Assembly (NCBI RefSeq): GCF_024679245.1
Contig: NC_090179.1
Coordinates: 6,188,320 to 6,252,319, forward strand
Origin: Pseudorasbora parva
Lineage: Eukaryota; Chordata; Actinopteri; Cypriniformes; Gobionidae
Direction of reading: 5' to 3'
Length of the DNA stretch: 64,000 bases
Shown here: piece by piece, positions 1 to 11,239 of the stretch
How the letters are laid out: each line of letters opens with the position of its first letter
Numbering within the stretch: the first letter of the stretch is position 1
Translations under genes and position numbers: made by a program
Notes under the pieces: generated by a model
What the model was told of the DNA's origin: nothing
The model's database searches: none
Seen by the model: only the letters and a program-made list of their open reading frames with translations

Positions 1-710
1 AGCCGTGTGCAACAGACACTGTACTCTTTTTCTCTGTAAACCATATTTTTTCTTCACTGACGAAAAAAGAAAAAACTATATCATTCTAAGCTTAGAGTTG
101 TGGGGGGAAGAGACAGGGCAAGATAAAACCGAGAAAAAGAGAGATGTGGAGATAAGAAAGACAAATAATCTACTGCCCAGTGATATGGTTTTCAAGCTGT
201 TATCAATTTTTTTTGGCCTTCAAAACATCTTAAAATGCACATATGTAGATCATAGAAATAAAAATGTTCTCAGGGGAGCATGCCCCCCAACCGCCCTAAA
301 ATTTGGGATTATAGATTATAAACCTGTCAACATTATTGGGTAATATTAATGCATGTAGGCTACAATATGGCCATGCAATAAGGTATTAATATTAGCTTTA
401 TATGTAATTATTAACAGCCAATATCCTATGCGTATGAATGTTAGTAAGCTACTAGTTAATAGCACAATTTGGACCCTTAAGTGTCAACATTTTTTTTTTC
501 ATAGGCTACCCTCACTGGGGGCTAAGGCCCCCGTAAAATGAAAATCCTAGAAATGCCCCTGATATCAACAGCCGTCGTCAGCAGGGGCACTAATACGATC
601 ACTTATATACTGCTACGTGCAACAACAAACAAAAACAAAAAACTGAGGAAGACGAGAGTACATTCACAGTGTTTGTTGCACACGGCTAGGGGTGAATGGC
701 AGGATGATGG
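1..710. mobile_element. TIR-bounded non-autonomous element, unit 1 (left end cut)
   Basis: The right arm at 666-710 is the reverse complement of the left arm seen complete in the other units; here only its last 22 bases are in the window (1-22). Arms are about 45 bp, almost perfect over CCCCTAGCCGTGTGCAACAG. The 700-bp interior is noncoding, with a C/G-rich hairpin near 517-532 (GGGGGCTAAGGCCCCC). No transposase is seen and the family is not identified. Confidence 0.65.
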
Positions 711-937
711 GCCATGATGGGATTTGGGAGAAAGTCCAGGGCTGTATTTTAGCCCCAGTCCGTCCCTGGGTTTAACTACTCATAGGACATTTAGGGGTAA
801 CGTGGAGGCAGGGTGGGGAGGTGCAATGACAGTAGTACAAGCTGTGCACACTCGGCACGCGTGCAAGGCAGATCTGGCCGCGCTGCTTATAGCAGGAGCA
901 GAGGCAGCATGACAATGGGCAGAGGGGGCTATTATGC

Positions 938-938
<1 letters not shown>

Positions 939-1010
<72 letters not shown>
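939..1010. repeat. (AT)n microsatellite, unit 1
   Basis: About 70 bp of alternating AT, next to the TIR element. Confidence 0.95.
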
Positions 1011-1014
<4 letters not shown>

Positions 1015-1104
1015 GTGTAATAAATATAAAACTGACTACGCAACCTCCTTATTTAAGGCAGGAGGAGCCTTCCAAAAATAATGGGATTATAAACAACAAA
1101 TGTA

Positions 1105-1263
1105 GTTTGTCAATAATCACAATTTTATTGGTACAACACAAGCCATATCAAAAGGTTAAAACCAATTACAATTTGTGTCTGCAATAAGATTCATAGAATC
1201 GGGAAATGGCTCTCCTCGAGAATGCAAGAAGGGTCCGGCCTGCTCTTTTACACCGCCTACCAC
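1105..1263 (-). other. Possible 3'-terminal exon of an unknown transcript, unit 1
   Basis: On the minus strand a strong acceptor (TTTCTTTTTTTTCCCTCTGCAG, cited here only by its T-rich run at 1290-1264) precedes an open stretch. Two frames stay open for about 31-35 codons before a stop, and AATAAA follows at 1129-1124. The layout is that of a last exon with a polyadenylation site. I cannot find the upstream exon or recognise either translation, so it may belong to an old transposon or a noncoding RNA. Confidence 0.3.
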
Positions 1264-1269
1264 CTGCAG

Positions 1270-2075
1270 AGGGAAAAAAAAGAAACCCAGAGCATATACC
1301 ACAAATAAGTAACCTTTAAAATCACCATTTATAGTGCCAACCTTCTAATGCACACCACACAGAAGTGCCACACACCACCCAGATCAATTATTAGTATGAT
1401 TGGATTAAACACATGTAGTAAATCAAAATCAAATATAACCAAAAAAGAAACTTAAATACACAAGAAACAGTGGCTGGTCTGCCCCTTTAACAGGAAAACA
1501 AATACACGCTAATACAAGTCAATGCAAAAAAAATAAAAAATAAATACAGAATAAACAAAAAACAAACAAAACATACTTTAGCGAAAGTCATTGCTGGCTA
1601 GTCTCCTCTCACATATTACGCATAATATATGTGCCCCATACATGGAACCTGAAATTTACCTGAGTGTTGCATTTTATAATTTAAACATTTGACTTTATGA
1701 AAATTCTATAATCCAAGATGACCACCATATGACATATGCAAATTAGATCCCTAAATAAACTTTGGTTCACCCAAGATTTCTAATTTACATAAAGTCTTAA
1801 GATTAGCCTTTTGAAATTAATGTCAAAAACATTATAGAAAAAACTCAGATTCCTAAAGGGTTAAGTCAGTATAAATCAAATATACAGTGACTATTTAAGT
1901 TTGCTTAAGTAAATGAAGTATTTGAGAAGGACAAGTAAACTGAAATGGTAAGGGTAGCATGCCTCCCATAAAGTTAATGCATTGTCAGTAGGTGTTTGTG
2001 GCCATTTGAATGCATTTGACCACATCAGCAGTTACACTATGAAAGCAATCTGGAAGTGGTTGAAAGTATTTTAGA
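1270..2075. other. Spacer left of copy A, no gene seen
   Basis: AT-rich with A-runs near 1525-1575. A GT-type donor (CTCAG then GTAAAT on the minus strand) lies near 1662 and could pair with the acceptor at 1264, but the sequence before it has no convincing coding frame. Confidence 0.5.
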
Positions 2076-2145
2076 CCCCATTTACACCGATCAGCATAAG
2101 CCACTATTTGGATCAGAGCAACCATTTCTCCAGGTGTAAATGGGG
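2076..2145. mobile_element. 70-bp mini inverted-repeat element, unit 1
   Basis: CCCCATTTACACC at 2076-2088 and its perfect inverse at 2133-2145. It may be the collapsed ends of a DNA transposon. It lies just beyond the 3' end of the repeat gene. Confidence 0.5.
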
Positions 2146-2318
2146 CTTAAGCAAGAACAAAGCAGAGCACGTCAATCAAAGATGAGGTCATGCAAACGCA
2201 GCACAAACAATACTTGAAACTTCCATGGGTCAAAGACTTCCCTGTAGACACTTGGTTACAAATCTTTAACCCCAACCTCCCCATACACAACAAAACTACT
2301 GAACTGGTTTTAGAAATA

Positions 2319-2324
2319 TTTATT
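2319..2324 (-). terminator. Polyadenylation signal, copy A
   Basis: AATAAA on the minus strand about 40 bp after the TAG stop codon, giving a very short 3' UTR. Confidence 0.6.
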
Positions 2325-2362
2325 TTTTCAAAAGCAAACTCTTGAGTAGACAAAGTATGCAG

Positions 2363-5300
2363 CTATGACTTCACTTGTTGCAACAACCTCAATATGCCTG
2401 GAGAGAGACGTTTGTTTTGAGTAGTCTGCAGAGGTGTTAAATCTTGGAAGTCAGGCTGGACAGACTGCAGACTCATAGCGTGAAGAGGTACATTGCTGGG
2501 CTGTCCCAGAGGTTTGGAACCAAGGCTAGATTGCTCTGGGATAGGAAAGACATGGAAACCAGGGCTCCGGAACACAGATTGGTAACGGGCGTGCGCAGAT
2601 GGCAGGCTACCTGACTGGACGACAGACTGGTAACGGACTTGGGCTGTTTGTTGCATGTTAGACTGGTCCACAAACTGTGAGGTGGCTTGTGCCAGCTTCA
2701 GGCCACTGGGCTGGGACAGAGACTGGTAACGGGCTTGGGCTGATGACAGGCTACCTGAGTGGACCACAGATTGGGAACTGGCTTGGGCAGGTTGTTGAGG
2801 TTTGGACTGGTCCACAGACAGTGAGCTGGCTTGTGCCACCTTCAGGCCACTGGGTTTAGATACAGACTGGTAGCGGACATGGGCTTGTTGTTGCATGTTA
2901 GACTGGTCCACAAACTGCGAGGTGGCTTGTGCCAGCTTCAGGCCACTGGGCTGGGACAGAGACTGGTAACGGGCTTGTGATGACTGCAGACTGCTGGGCT
3001 GAGATATGGACTGGTAGCGGGCTTGTGCTGACTGCAGACCACTGGGCTGGGACACATACTGGTTACGGGCTTGGGCTGATGACAGGCTACCTGAGTGGAC
3101 CACAGATTGGGAACTGGCTTGGGCAGGTTGTTGAGGTTTGGACTGGTCCACAGACAGTGAGCTGGCTTGTGCCACCTTCAGGCCACTGGGTTTAGATACA
3201 GACTGGTAGCGGACATGGGCTTGTTGTTGCATGTTAGACTGGTCCACAAACTGCGAGGTGGCTTGTGCCAGCTTCAGGCCACTGGGCTGGGACAGAGACT
3301 GGTAACGGGCTTGTGATGACTGCAGACTGCTGGGCTGAGATATGGACTGGTAGCGGGCTTGTGCTGACTGCAGACCACTGGGCTGGGACACATACTGGTT
3401 ACGGGCTTGGGCTGATGACAGGCTACCTGACTGGACCACAGATTGGGAACTGGCTTGGGCAGGTTGTTGAGGTTTGGACTGGTCCACAGACAGTGAGCTG
3501 GCTTGTGCCACCTTCAGGCCACTGGGCTGGGACAGAGACTGGTAACGGGCTTGTGATGACTGCAGACTGCTGGGCTGATATATAGACTGGTAGCGGGCTT
3601 GTGCTGACTGCAGACCACTGGGCTGGGACACATACTGGTTACGGGCTTGGGCTGATGACAGGCTACCTGACTGGACCACAGATTGGGTACTGACTTGGGC
3701 AGGTTGTTGAGGTTTGGACTGGTCCACAGACAGGGAGCTGGCTTGTGCCACCTTCAGGCCACTGGGCTGGGACAGAGACTGGTAACGGGCTTGTGCTGAC
3801 TGCAGACTGCTGGGCTGAGATATGGACTGGTAGCGGGCTTGTGCTGACTGCAGACCACTAGGCTGGGATATGGACTGGTAACGGACTTGTGGCAGCTTCA
3901 GGCCACTGGGTTTAGATACAGACTGGTAGCGGGCTTGTGCTGACAGCAAGCCACTGGGCTTGGACACATACTGGTAAGGGGCTTGGGCTGATGACAGGCT
4001 ACCTGAGTGGGCCACAGATTGAAAACTTGCTAGGGCAGTTTGTTGAGGTTTGGACTGGTACACAGACGGTGAGCTGGCTTGTGCCACCTTCAGGCCACTG
4101 GGCTGGGATATGGACTGGTAACGGGCTTGTGCTGACTGCAGACTGCTGGGCAGAGATATGGACTGGTAACGGACTTGTGGCAGCTTCAGGCCACTGGGTT
4201 TAGATACAGACTGGTAGCGGGCTTGTGCTGACAGCAAGACACTGGGCTGGTCCACAGACTGGTAATGGGTTTGTGCTGACAGCAAGCCACTGGGCTTGGA
4301 CACATACTGGTAAGGGGCTTGGTCTGATGACAGGCTACCTGACTGGATCACAGATTGTGAGCTGGCTTGGGCTGGTTGTGTGCTGGACTGGTCCACAGGC
4401 TGTGAGCTGGCTTGGGTAGGTTGCTGTGTGCTGGACTGGTCCACAGACTGTGAGCTGCCTTGTACTAGCAGCATGCCACTAGGCTGGGACACAGATAGTG
4501 AGCTGTCTTGGGCTGGTTGTTGGGTGATGGACTGGTCCAGAGGGTGTGAGCTGACTTCTACTAGCAGCAGGCCACTGGGCTGGGACACAGATTGTGAGCT
4601 GTCTTGGGCTGGTTGTTGGGTGATGGACTGGTCCAGAGGCTGTGAGCTGACTTCTAGCAGCGGGCCACTGGGCTGGGACACATACTGGTAAGGGGCTTGG
4701 GCTGATGACAGGCTACCTGACTGGACCTCAGATTGTGAGCTGTCTTGGGCTGGTTGTTGGGTGCTTGACTGATCCACAGACTGGGAGCTGGCTTGGTCTG
4801 GTTGTTGGGTGTTGGACTGGTCCACAGACTGGGAGCTGTCTTGTGCTAGCAGCAGGCCACTGGGCTGGTCCACAGACTGGTATTGGGCTTGGGCTGATGA
4901 CAGGCTACCTGACTGGACCACAGATTGTGAGCTGTCTTGGGCTGGTTGTGTGCTGGAATGGTCCACAGGCTGGGAGCTGGCTTGGGCTGGTTGTTGGGTG
5001 CTGGATTGGTCCACAGACTGTGAGCTGGCTTGGGCTGGTTGTTGGGTGCTGGACTGATCCACAGACTGTGAGCTGCCTTGTACTAGCAGTAGGCCACTGG
5101 GCTTAGATACAGACTGGTAGCGGGCTTTTGCTGACAGCAAGCCACTGGGCCGAGACACATACTGGTAACGAGCTTGTGCCAGCTTCAGGCTACTGGGCTG
5201 GTCCACAGACTGGTAACGGGTATGTGCTGACAGCAGGCCACTCGGCTGGGATATGGACTGGTAACGGGCTTCTGCAAGCTTCAGGCCACTGGGCTGGTCC

Positions 5301-7261
5301 ACAGACTGGTAACGGGTTTGTGCTGACAGCAGGCCACTGGGCTGGGATATGGACTGGTAACGGGCTTGTGCTGACTGCAGACTGCTGGGCTGAGATATGG
5401 ACTGGTAACGGGCTTCTGCAAGCTTCAGGCCACTGGGCTGGTCCACAGACTGGTAACGGGTTTGTGCTGACAGCAGGCCACTGGGCTGGGATATGGACTG
5501 GTAACGGGCTTGTGCAAACTTCAGGCCACTGGGCTTAAACACAGACTGGTAGCGGGCTTGTGCTGGCTGCAAGACACTGGGCTGGTCCACAGACTGGTAA
5601 TGGGTTTGTGCTGACAGCATGCCACTGGGCTGGGATATGGACTGGTAACGGGCTTGTGCAAGCGTCAGGCCACTGGGCTTAAATACAGACTGGTAGCGGG
5701 CTTGTGCTGGCAGCAAGCCACTGGGCTGGGACACATACTGGTAACGGACTTGGGCTGACGACAGGCTACCTGACTGGACCACAGATTGTGAGCTGGCTTG
5801 GGCTGGTTGGTGGGTGTTGGACTGGTCCACAGGCTGTGAGCTGCCTTGTACTAGCAGCAGGCCACTGGGCTGGGACACAGATTGTGAGCTGTCTTGGGCT
5901 GGTTGTTGGGTGCTAGACAGATCCACAGACTGGGAGCTGGCTTGGACTGGTTGTTGGGTGCTGGACTGGTCCACAGGCTGTGAGCTGCCTTGTACTAGCA
6001 GCAGGCCACTGGGCTGGGACACAGATTGTGAGCTGTCTTGGGCTGGTTGTTGGGTGCTAGACTGATCCACAGACTGGGAGCTGACTTGGGCTGGTTGTTG
6101 GGTGATGGACTGGTCTAGAGACTGTGAGCTGACTTGTGCTAGAGGTAGGCCACTGGACTGTTCCATGGAGTTTGAAATAACTTGCTCAGAGTTCTGGCTG
6201 CTTGCTTGACGTGATAGTTGGATGCTGGGCTGAGCCACAAGTTGGTTTAGTGCCTGTGCTTGTTGCACATCATTGGGCGGAACCATGGAACCATAGCCTG
6301 ACTGCACTAGTTGCTGGCCACTGAGCAATGGCACAAGTCCAGACCCATAACTGACTTGTCCTAATTGATAGTTGGGTTGTGAGGTCTCATTTATTTGCTG
6401 CAAAGCCTTGACATAGGTAGCACTTGGAAAATGGACTGGCCTGGTATCAGAAAGCAAGTTGGCACCAAATTGAAGTCTACTTCTCTGAGGCTTTATAATG
6501 GGATGCGTTGCAGCCTGGTAGCGGACTTGCACTAATGGACCACTGGACTGGGAACCGTTCTGCAATAGTTGCTGGCTGCTAGATGCCACAGACTCATTAC
6601 TGTGTACTACAGGCTGTTCTGCAGTTTGATAGTGGAGCTTTGCTGGCTCGGGTAGAGACTCACTGCTCATACTTGGGCCCACTGCAGTGGCCACAGAACC
6701 AGAAACAAGACTGCCACTACCAGCCAAAGATAGAGATCCATGAAGTTGGCTTCTAGCATCAGAGTCAGAACCAGGCTTATATAAATCAGTCACTGGTCCA
6801 AAACCAGAAGAGCCATTTTGAGGACTATAGCTTACACTGGTATAACCACCCTTAACTTCTTCAGCACTAGAAGTTAATTCCATGGAACTTTGAGGACTAA
6901 TGGGACTTGGTACTTTAATGCCATACCAGGAACTGTAGGAACTTCGTGGTTTCACATCAGCCTGCATGGGAAAACCAGTACCAGCCCCATAGTATATGGG
7001 ATAGCCACTCCTGACAAAGCCACTAACTAGAAAAGAGGGGGAAAAAAGGAGACAATTCAGACAGCCATGGGATCAAACCTAAATTATATAACTTGCCTGG
7101 ATAAATCTTACCACTTCCAATATGGCTACAGACACAAAGACTGAGAAGTGCCAGAGAAAAACTGTAAGAGAAAACACCACTTGTTAATGCCACTTGTTGA
7201 CAAATGCCAGATACTACAATTTATCATCATACCTTAATAGTCGGCTAGTGGTACCCTCCAT
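2363..7261 (-). CDS. Secreted Ser/Gln/Pro-rich 16-residue-repeat protein, copy A
   Basis: Three-exon gene. Exon 1 is 7233-7261 (start codon in the context GGCCATGG), exon 2 is 7112-7161 and exon 3 is 7026-2363, ending in TAG. Both introns (71 and 85 bp) have GT/AG ends, and the phases join to a single frame of 1580 residues. Exons 1-2 encode a signal peptide: Arg-Leu-Leu, then the hydrophobic run FSLALLSLCVC, with cleavage near residue 22. Residues to about 300 are non-repetitive (short Tyr/Gly/Ser stretches). Then comes a long domain of 16-residue repeats of the types ARYQSxSQPSGLxSAQ and ASSQSVDQSSTQQPAQ, and a unique tail ending LLQQVKS. I see no cysteine after the signal peptide and only one tryptophan, so the chain is probably disordered. 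No known family is recognised. A secreted matrix, mucus or egg-envelope protein is possible; abundant Gln would suit transglutaminase cross-linking, but that is inference. Confidence 0.85.
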
Positions 7262-7305
7262 GGCCAATCAGTAATACAACAACTTCCACCACCTCAATAA
7301 AACCA

Positions 7306-7317
7306 CTACAAAAACAT
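7306..7317 (-). other. Short upstream ORF in the 5' leader of copy A
   Basis: ATG TTT TTG TAG lies between the predicted transcription start (near 7335) and the main start codon. Its context is weak and it is very close to the cap, so scanning ribosomes probably pass it. The same sequence is in the other copies. Confidence 0.35.
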
Positions 7318-7356
7318 ACTTGCAACCCAACACAGAATAGTGTTGCGGAACAGGAC

Positions 7357-7434
7357 TTTTTATAGTGCCAGCAACTGCCATTTGCCAATCGGTTGTCATG
7401 GGAACATGTAGTATTTAATTATTTGGCTCAGGTG
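7357..7434 (-). promoter_or_regulatory. TATA promoter of repeat gene copy A
   Basis: Reading on the minus strand: an E-box CACCTG (7434-7429, context ACACCTGA), an inverted CCAAT box (ATTGG, 7389-7385) and TATAAAAA (7364-7357). Transcription should start near 7335, about 70 bp before the ATG at 7261. The order and spacing fit a compact vertebrate core promoter. The E-box fits the FIGLA-type consensus used by egg-coat genes, but many bHLH and zinc-finger factors bind it. Confidence 0.6.
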
Positions 7435-7508
7435 TCACAACTCTGATCATGACAACTAGAGCTTGCATTCATGATGATTGCTTTTTTTATACTATGATTA
7501 CTGAACAG

Positions 7509-8397
7509 GGCCCGTATTTATCAAGATTCTCAAAGTGCTATTTTAGTCTTAAGGGCTGAGAATTCATGAAATTTACTCCTACTTTCAAACTTAAGAATAA
7601 AAGAAAGTTATCAAATTTCTTAAAGCTAAGAATCACTCTTACTCTCCCAGTTCTTTAAGACAGCTCGAGAGGTCTCTCAAGTGGTAAGGAGTTGCCAGTA
7701 GGGGCTTGAGATGGCGCTGAGGAGACAGAGACGAGCGCAAATCTTTCAATAGAGGGAGAATGTGTTCGAAATGTGTGACGACAAATAGTTAATCAAACGG
7801 TATCGTGTGGAAAGAGCAGACATCATCTTTTTCAGCGCTGGTTCGAGTAATTCAGCAAGCAGTAGCGATCGCTTCTTCCTCCTGCCATTTCGGTTTTCCT
7901 TTGGAATCCATGGTGGCTGATTATATATATAAAAAAATCTAGGCTATATATAGGCAGGTCATTTAACAGCACACCAGTTTAAAAAATGTAATTAAATCGA
8001 TGAAAACATGTTTATCTTTCATTTAAAATGTGTATATTTTAATGTATTCTCTTGAAAACTCTTTATTGTTAAATGTGTATTGGATGTAAACTCCTCTTAG
8101 GAATTTCACCATTCAATGTGAATTTATCTGAGAATATTCTTAAATAAGGACATCTATTCAGTGATTGGTTCATGCTTATGACATCATCCAAAATTCCATT
8201 TGTGGCACAGCAAAGTGTCGTAAATCCACTCTAAGACTAGCACTTAAGATTTAGTCCTACACTTTACTTAAAGTATGATTAGGATGCTTGATAACTAACT
8301 TTTAAGCGCAGCTTTGAGCCAAGAATTTTTTTACTCTTAAGTCAATTCTTAGCAGTGTTCTTGTGAGTAATTCTAAGATGTTTGATAAATACGGGCC
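7509..8397 (+). mobile_element. PIF/Harbinger-type element 1, unit 1
   Basis: Ends GGCCCGTATTTATC and GATAAATACGGGCC are perfect inverted repeats, flanked by CAG on both sides (7506-7508, 8398-8400); 3-bp CWG target duplications are known for fish Harbingers. Inside, from about 7710, is a broken version of the transposase N-terminal exon: MALRRQRR, then in-frame stops, then LIKRYRVERADIIFF. Non-autonomous, 889 bp. Confidence 0.75.
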
Positions 8398-8400
8398 CAG

Positions 8401-9329
8401 GGCCTGTATTTATCAAGCTTCTCAAAGTGCTATTTTAGTCTTAAGTGCTGAGAATTTATGAAATTTACTACTACTTTCAAACTTAAGTATAAAAGCAAGT
8501 TATCAAATTTCTTAAAGCTAAGAATCACTCTTACTCTCCCAGTTATTTGAGACAGCTCGAGAGGTCTCTCAAGTGGTTAGGAGTTGCCAGTAGGGGCTTG
8601 AGATGGCGCTGAGGAGACAGAGACGTGGGCAAATCTTTCAAGAGAGGGAGAATGTGTTCGAAATGTTTGACGACAAGCAGTTAATCAAACGGTATCGTTT
8701 GGACAGAGCAGGCATCATCTTTTTCAGCGCTGGTTAGTGTTGGGTTTTATAATAAATATATAAACACCGCTGTTCGGCTAATTCAGCAAGCAGTAGCGAT
8801 CGCTTCTTCCTCCTGCCAGTTCGGTTTTCTTTTGGAATCCATGGTGGCTGATTATATTAAAAAAAATCTAGGCTATATATACGCGGGTCAGTTATCAGCA
8901 CACCAGTGTAATAATTGTAATTAAGACATGGATGAAAACATGTTTATCTTTCATTTCAAATGTGTATATTATAATGTATTCTATTGAAAACTCTTTATTG
9001 TCAAAAGTGTGTTGGATGTAAACTCCTCTTAGGAACTTCACCATTCAATGTTAATTTATCTGAGAATATTCTTTACTAAGGACATCTTTTCAATGATTGG
9101 TTCATGCCTATGAAATCATCCAAAATCCAGTTTGTGGCACAGCAAAGTGTCGTAAATCAACTCTAAGACTGACACTTAAGATTTAGACTTGCACTTTACT
9201 TAAAGTATGATTGGGACGCTTGATAACTAACTTTTAAGCGCAGCTTTGAGCCAGGAATTTTGTTACTCTTAAGTCAATTCTTAGCAGTGTTCTTGTGAGT
9301 AATTCTAAGATGTTTGATAAATACGAGCC
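8401..9329 (+). mobile_element. PIF/Harbinger-type element 2, unit 1
   Basis: A related 929-bp copy immediately after element 1, sharing the CAG at 8398-8400 and ending at CAG 9330-9332. One base differs in each end (GGCCTG, CGAGCC). The transposase-like start at about 8603 is open for about 42 codons (MALRRQRRGQIFQERENVFE and onward, with the RYRLDR motif), then hits a stop. This looks like the first coding exon of a HARBI1-like transposase, with the catalytic part lost. Confidence 0.75.
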
Positions 9330-9332
9330 CAG

Positions 9333-11239
9333 AAGTGGAAAATATTGGTAAAAAAAAACATGCATTTACACACAAACTGACCAGCAAATGCAACTTTCGG
9401 ACGCCATCTTTTTCCTCAACTGTCACTGAATGGAAAGCACAGGATTATGGGATACCAAAGGCAACGAAGGATACATGTATGCTGCCTTCAAAAATCGATC
9501 AGATGAAGGTCTCTCAGGAGAGAGGCAATGTTAAGGAGATTTAACCAATCAGTGACAAACTTATCGGTGACGTCAAAAGGACGCTAGGTGGCGAGCTAGA
9601 AACTTCCCGAACAGTCAAGCAGAGTTAAGAGAAGAACACACATCACATGTTCCTGTACACAAACTTCAAAGTTTACCTTCTGTGTGTGCGTTCATGATAA
9701 AATGTAAGTCTATTTACTTAAAGATGTTTGTTAGTATAGTAATCTGCAGTGTTACAGCAATGATTAGTGTAAATGATCGAATTGTTTATCTCCGTCGTAT
9801 TCACGTCGTACTGACTGCCATAAATATAGCAGATACAGAGTTATTTAAGTTACTTAAGTTGTTGATTTGTATTATATCATGCTTGTGGTTACCTAGTGCA
9901 ATGTTAACACCTTTAATGGGTATCAAGTATACAATATTGGTCGTATATTTCCGTAATCCTGTCGATATATATGATGACTAAGCATTTACTCAGATACACG
10001 GATAATCCGCGATCCTCGTTATATGTAGTGATGGGCAGACCGAGGCTTCGTGAAGCACTGAAACAGTTGAAGCAAATGTGCAGAAGCTTCGAAACAACAC
10101 CAGACACCTGTCTCCATGACGCCATCTAGTGGACACTTGCGTGTATTGCTCTGAAATAACCTTGACAGTGATCTACTGTTTGTAAACATAAAAATATATG
10201 TGTGCCACGCGCCATCTAGCGGCGAAGATTGGTAGTGCAGTCCAGACCCTGATAATTGTATTGATTGCAGAATGTAGACATGTATATTACTTTTATGTAT
10301 GTATATTGTAATTATTTATTGTAATATGTCATTCATTTGTTTATTTCAGACCACACTCATGCTAATAGAAAGTAAAGACGAGTATTTTCAATCCTGTGAT
10401 GTGTTTTGATTGACACCCTGTGGCGAGCTCAATCTCCTGATCAGCTGATTAGTACAAACTCCTTTACAGGCGAAGTGAAGCAAACAATAGATTCGGACAT
10501 TGCTTGATGCCTTCCTGCCTTCAAATGTGTCCTCCGAAGGCAGCATTTTCCAGGTTTAGGACGCAGCCAAGATATCAGACCGATATACCCAGAGCTCTTC
10601 ACCACACTTCGAAACTCTGTCTGAACCTCGCCAAAGAAAACTTCCTGGAGTCCGCGCAGCTGCGTCTCAGAGACTCCCGTCATGTAGCAACCAGCTAACG
10701 CTATCCAGGATCCGGGCAAAACCAACTATCCGTCCCTCTGAACACAACAACTTACTACCATCCTAAGAGGAACCCATGCTCGTAGGAGCATTCAAATGCA
10801 AGTACATGACTCTTCATTCTGGCTGAACTGGTAAAAAACGTATATCTAAGCAAGCAAACTAAGGTTGACCTGGTAGTATATTGATTCTCAGGTTGTGGCT
10901 AAGAAATCATGTCTAAACAAGACATTCAATGAGACATTAGGACTTCACTCCTTTCCATTAATAAACATCCCTTTCCCATTTTTGAATGTGTGTTTTCGTT
11001 AGTTTGTGTGTTTAGAATAGTTCAATAAACTTGTGTTTACCTTTTTCATCTATACAGGTGTCTTGGGCTATGTGTTTATAAATTACTGCCTTAAACTGAT
11101 CAATTTTCTTACCTAAGCTCACAAACAGTGAACATAACATTTAAAATTTTAAACAAAATAAGTGTTAAATATTAATTTTGAATCATTTAATATGTATTAT
11201 GGTTCCTTTCACTGTAATTCAATACCCCTTTGAGTTATT
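9333..11239. other. Right spacer of unit 1: promoter-like patch and transposon-like debris
   Basis: Near the left end are CCAAT (9545-9549) and a perfect CRE, TGACGTCA (9568-9575). These are followed by a donor-like GTAAGT (9704-9709) and an acceptor TTTATTTCAG (10340-10349), the outline of an exon-intron-exon without an obvious protein. A 99-codon hydrophobic ORF (9682-9981) spans that donor and is probably chance. From 10440 to 10730 ORFs exist on both strands but resemble nothing known. Confidence 0.4.
10026..10135. mobile_element. Possible hAT-type fragment, unit 1
   Basis: TAGTGATGGGCAGACCGAGG followed by GCTTCGTGAAGC and ending near CATCTAGTGG is reminiscent of ends of fish hAT elements. 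The identification rests on memory of such ends and is weak. Confidence 0.3.

Noticed and set aside
939..1010. CRISPR array or a bacterial-type defence system as an explanation of the repeats.
   Set aside because: Repeats are coding or microsatellite, with no spacer structure, and introns, poly(A) signals and eukaryotic transposons show this is animal DNA.
780..1043. Minus-strand ORF with a long Ile-Tyr run.
   Set aside because: It is the translation of the (AT)n microsatellite.
2147..2353. 68-codon minus-strand ORF just beyond the repeat gene, kept in all units.
   Set aside because: It lies at and beyond the poly(A) signal of the repeat gene, and conservation only reflects recent duplication of the whole unit.
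2677..6065. Many plus-strand ORFs opposite the repeat domain, rich in Trp, Gly and Cys, and a second minus-strand frame.
   Set aside because: The 48-bp repeat lacks stop codons in several frames, so long antisense frames arise automatically. They start and end within repeats and have no promoter or splice context.
2363..7261. Secretory calcium-binding phosphoprotein (P/Q-rich SCPP) as the identity of the repeat gene.
   Set aside because: SCPP genes typically have phase-0 introns; here the introns are phase 2 and phase 1, and the coding body is a single giant exon.
10441..10725. 94-codon minus-strand ORF and an opposite 64-codon ORF.
   Set aside because: No family, promoter or splice support; the sequence looks like transposon-like debris and both strands are open by chance.
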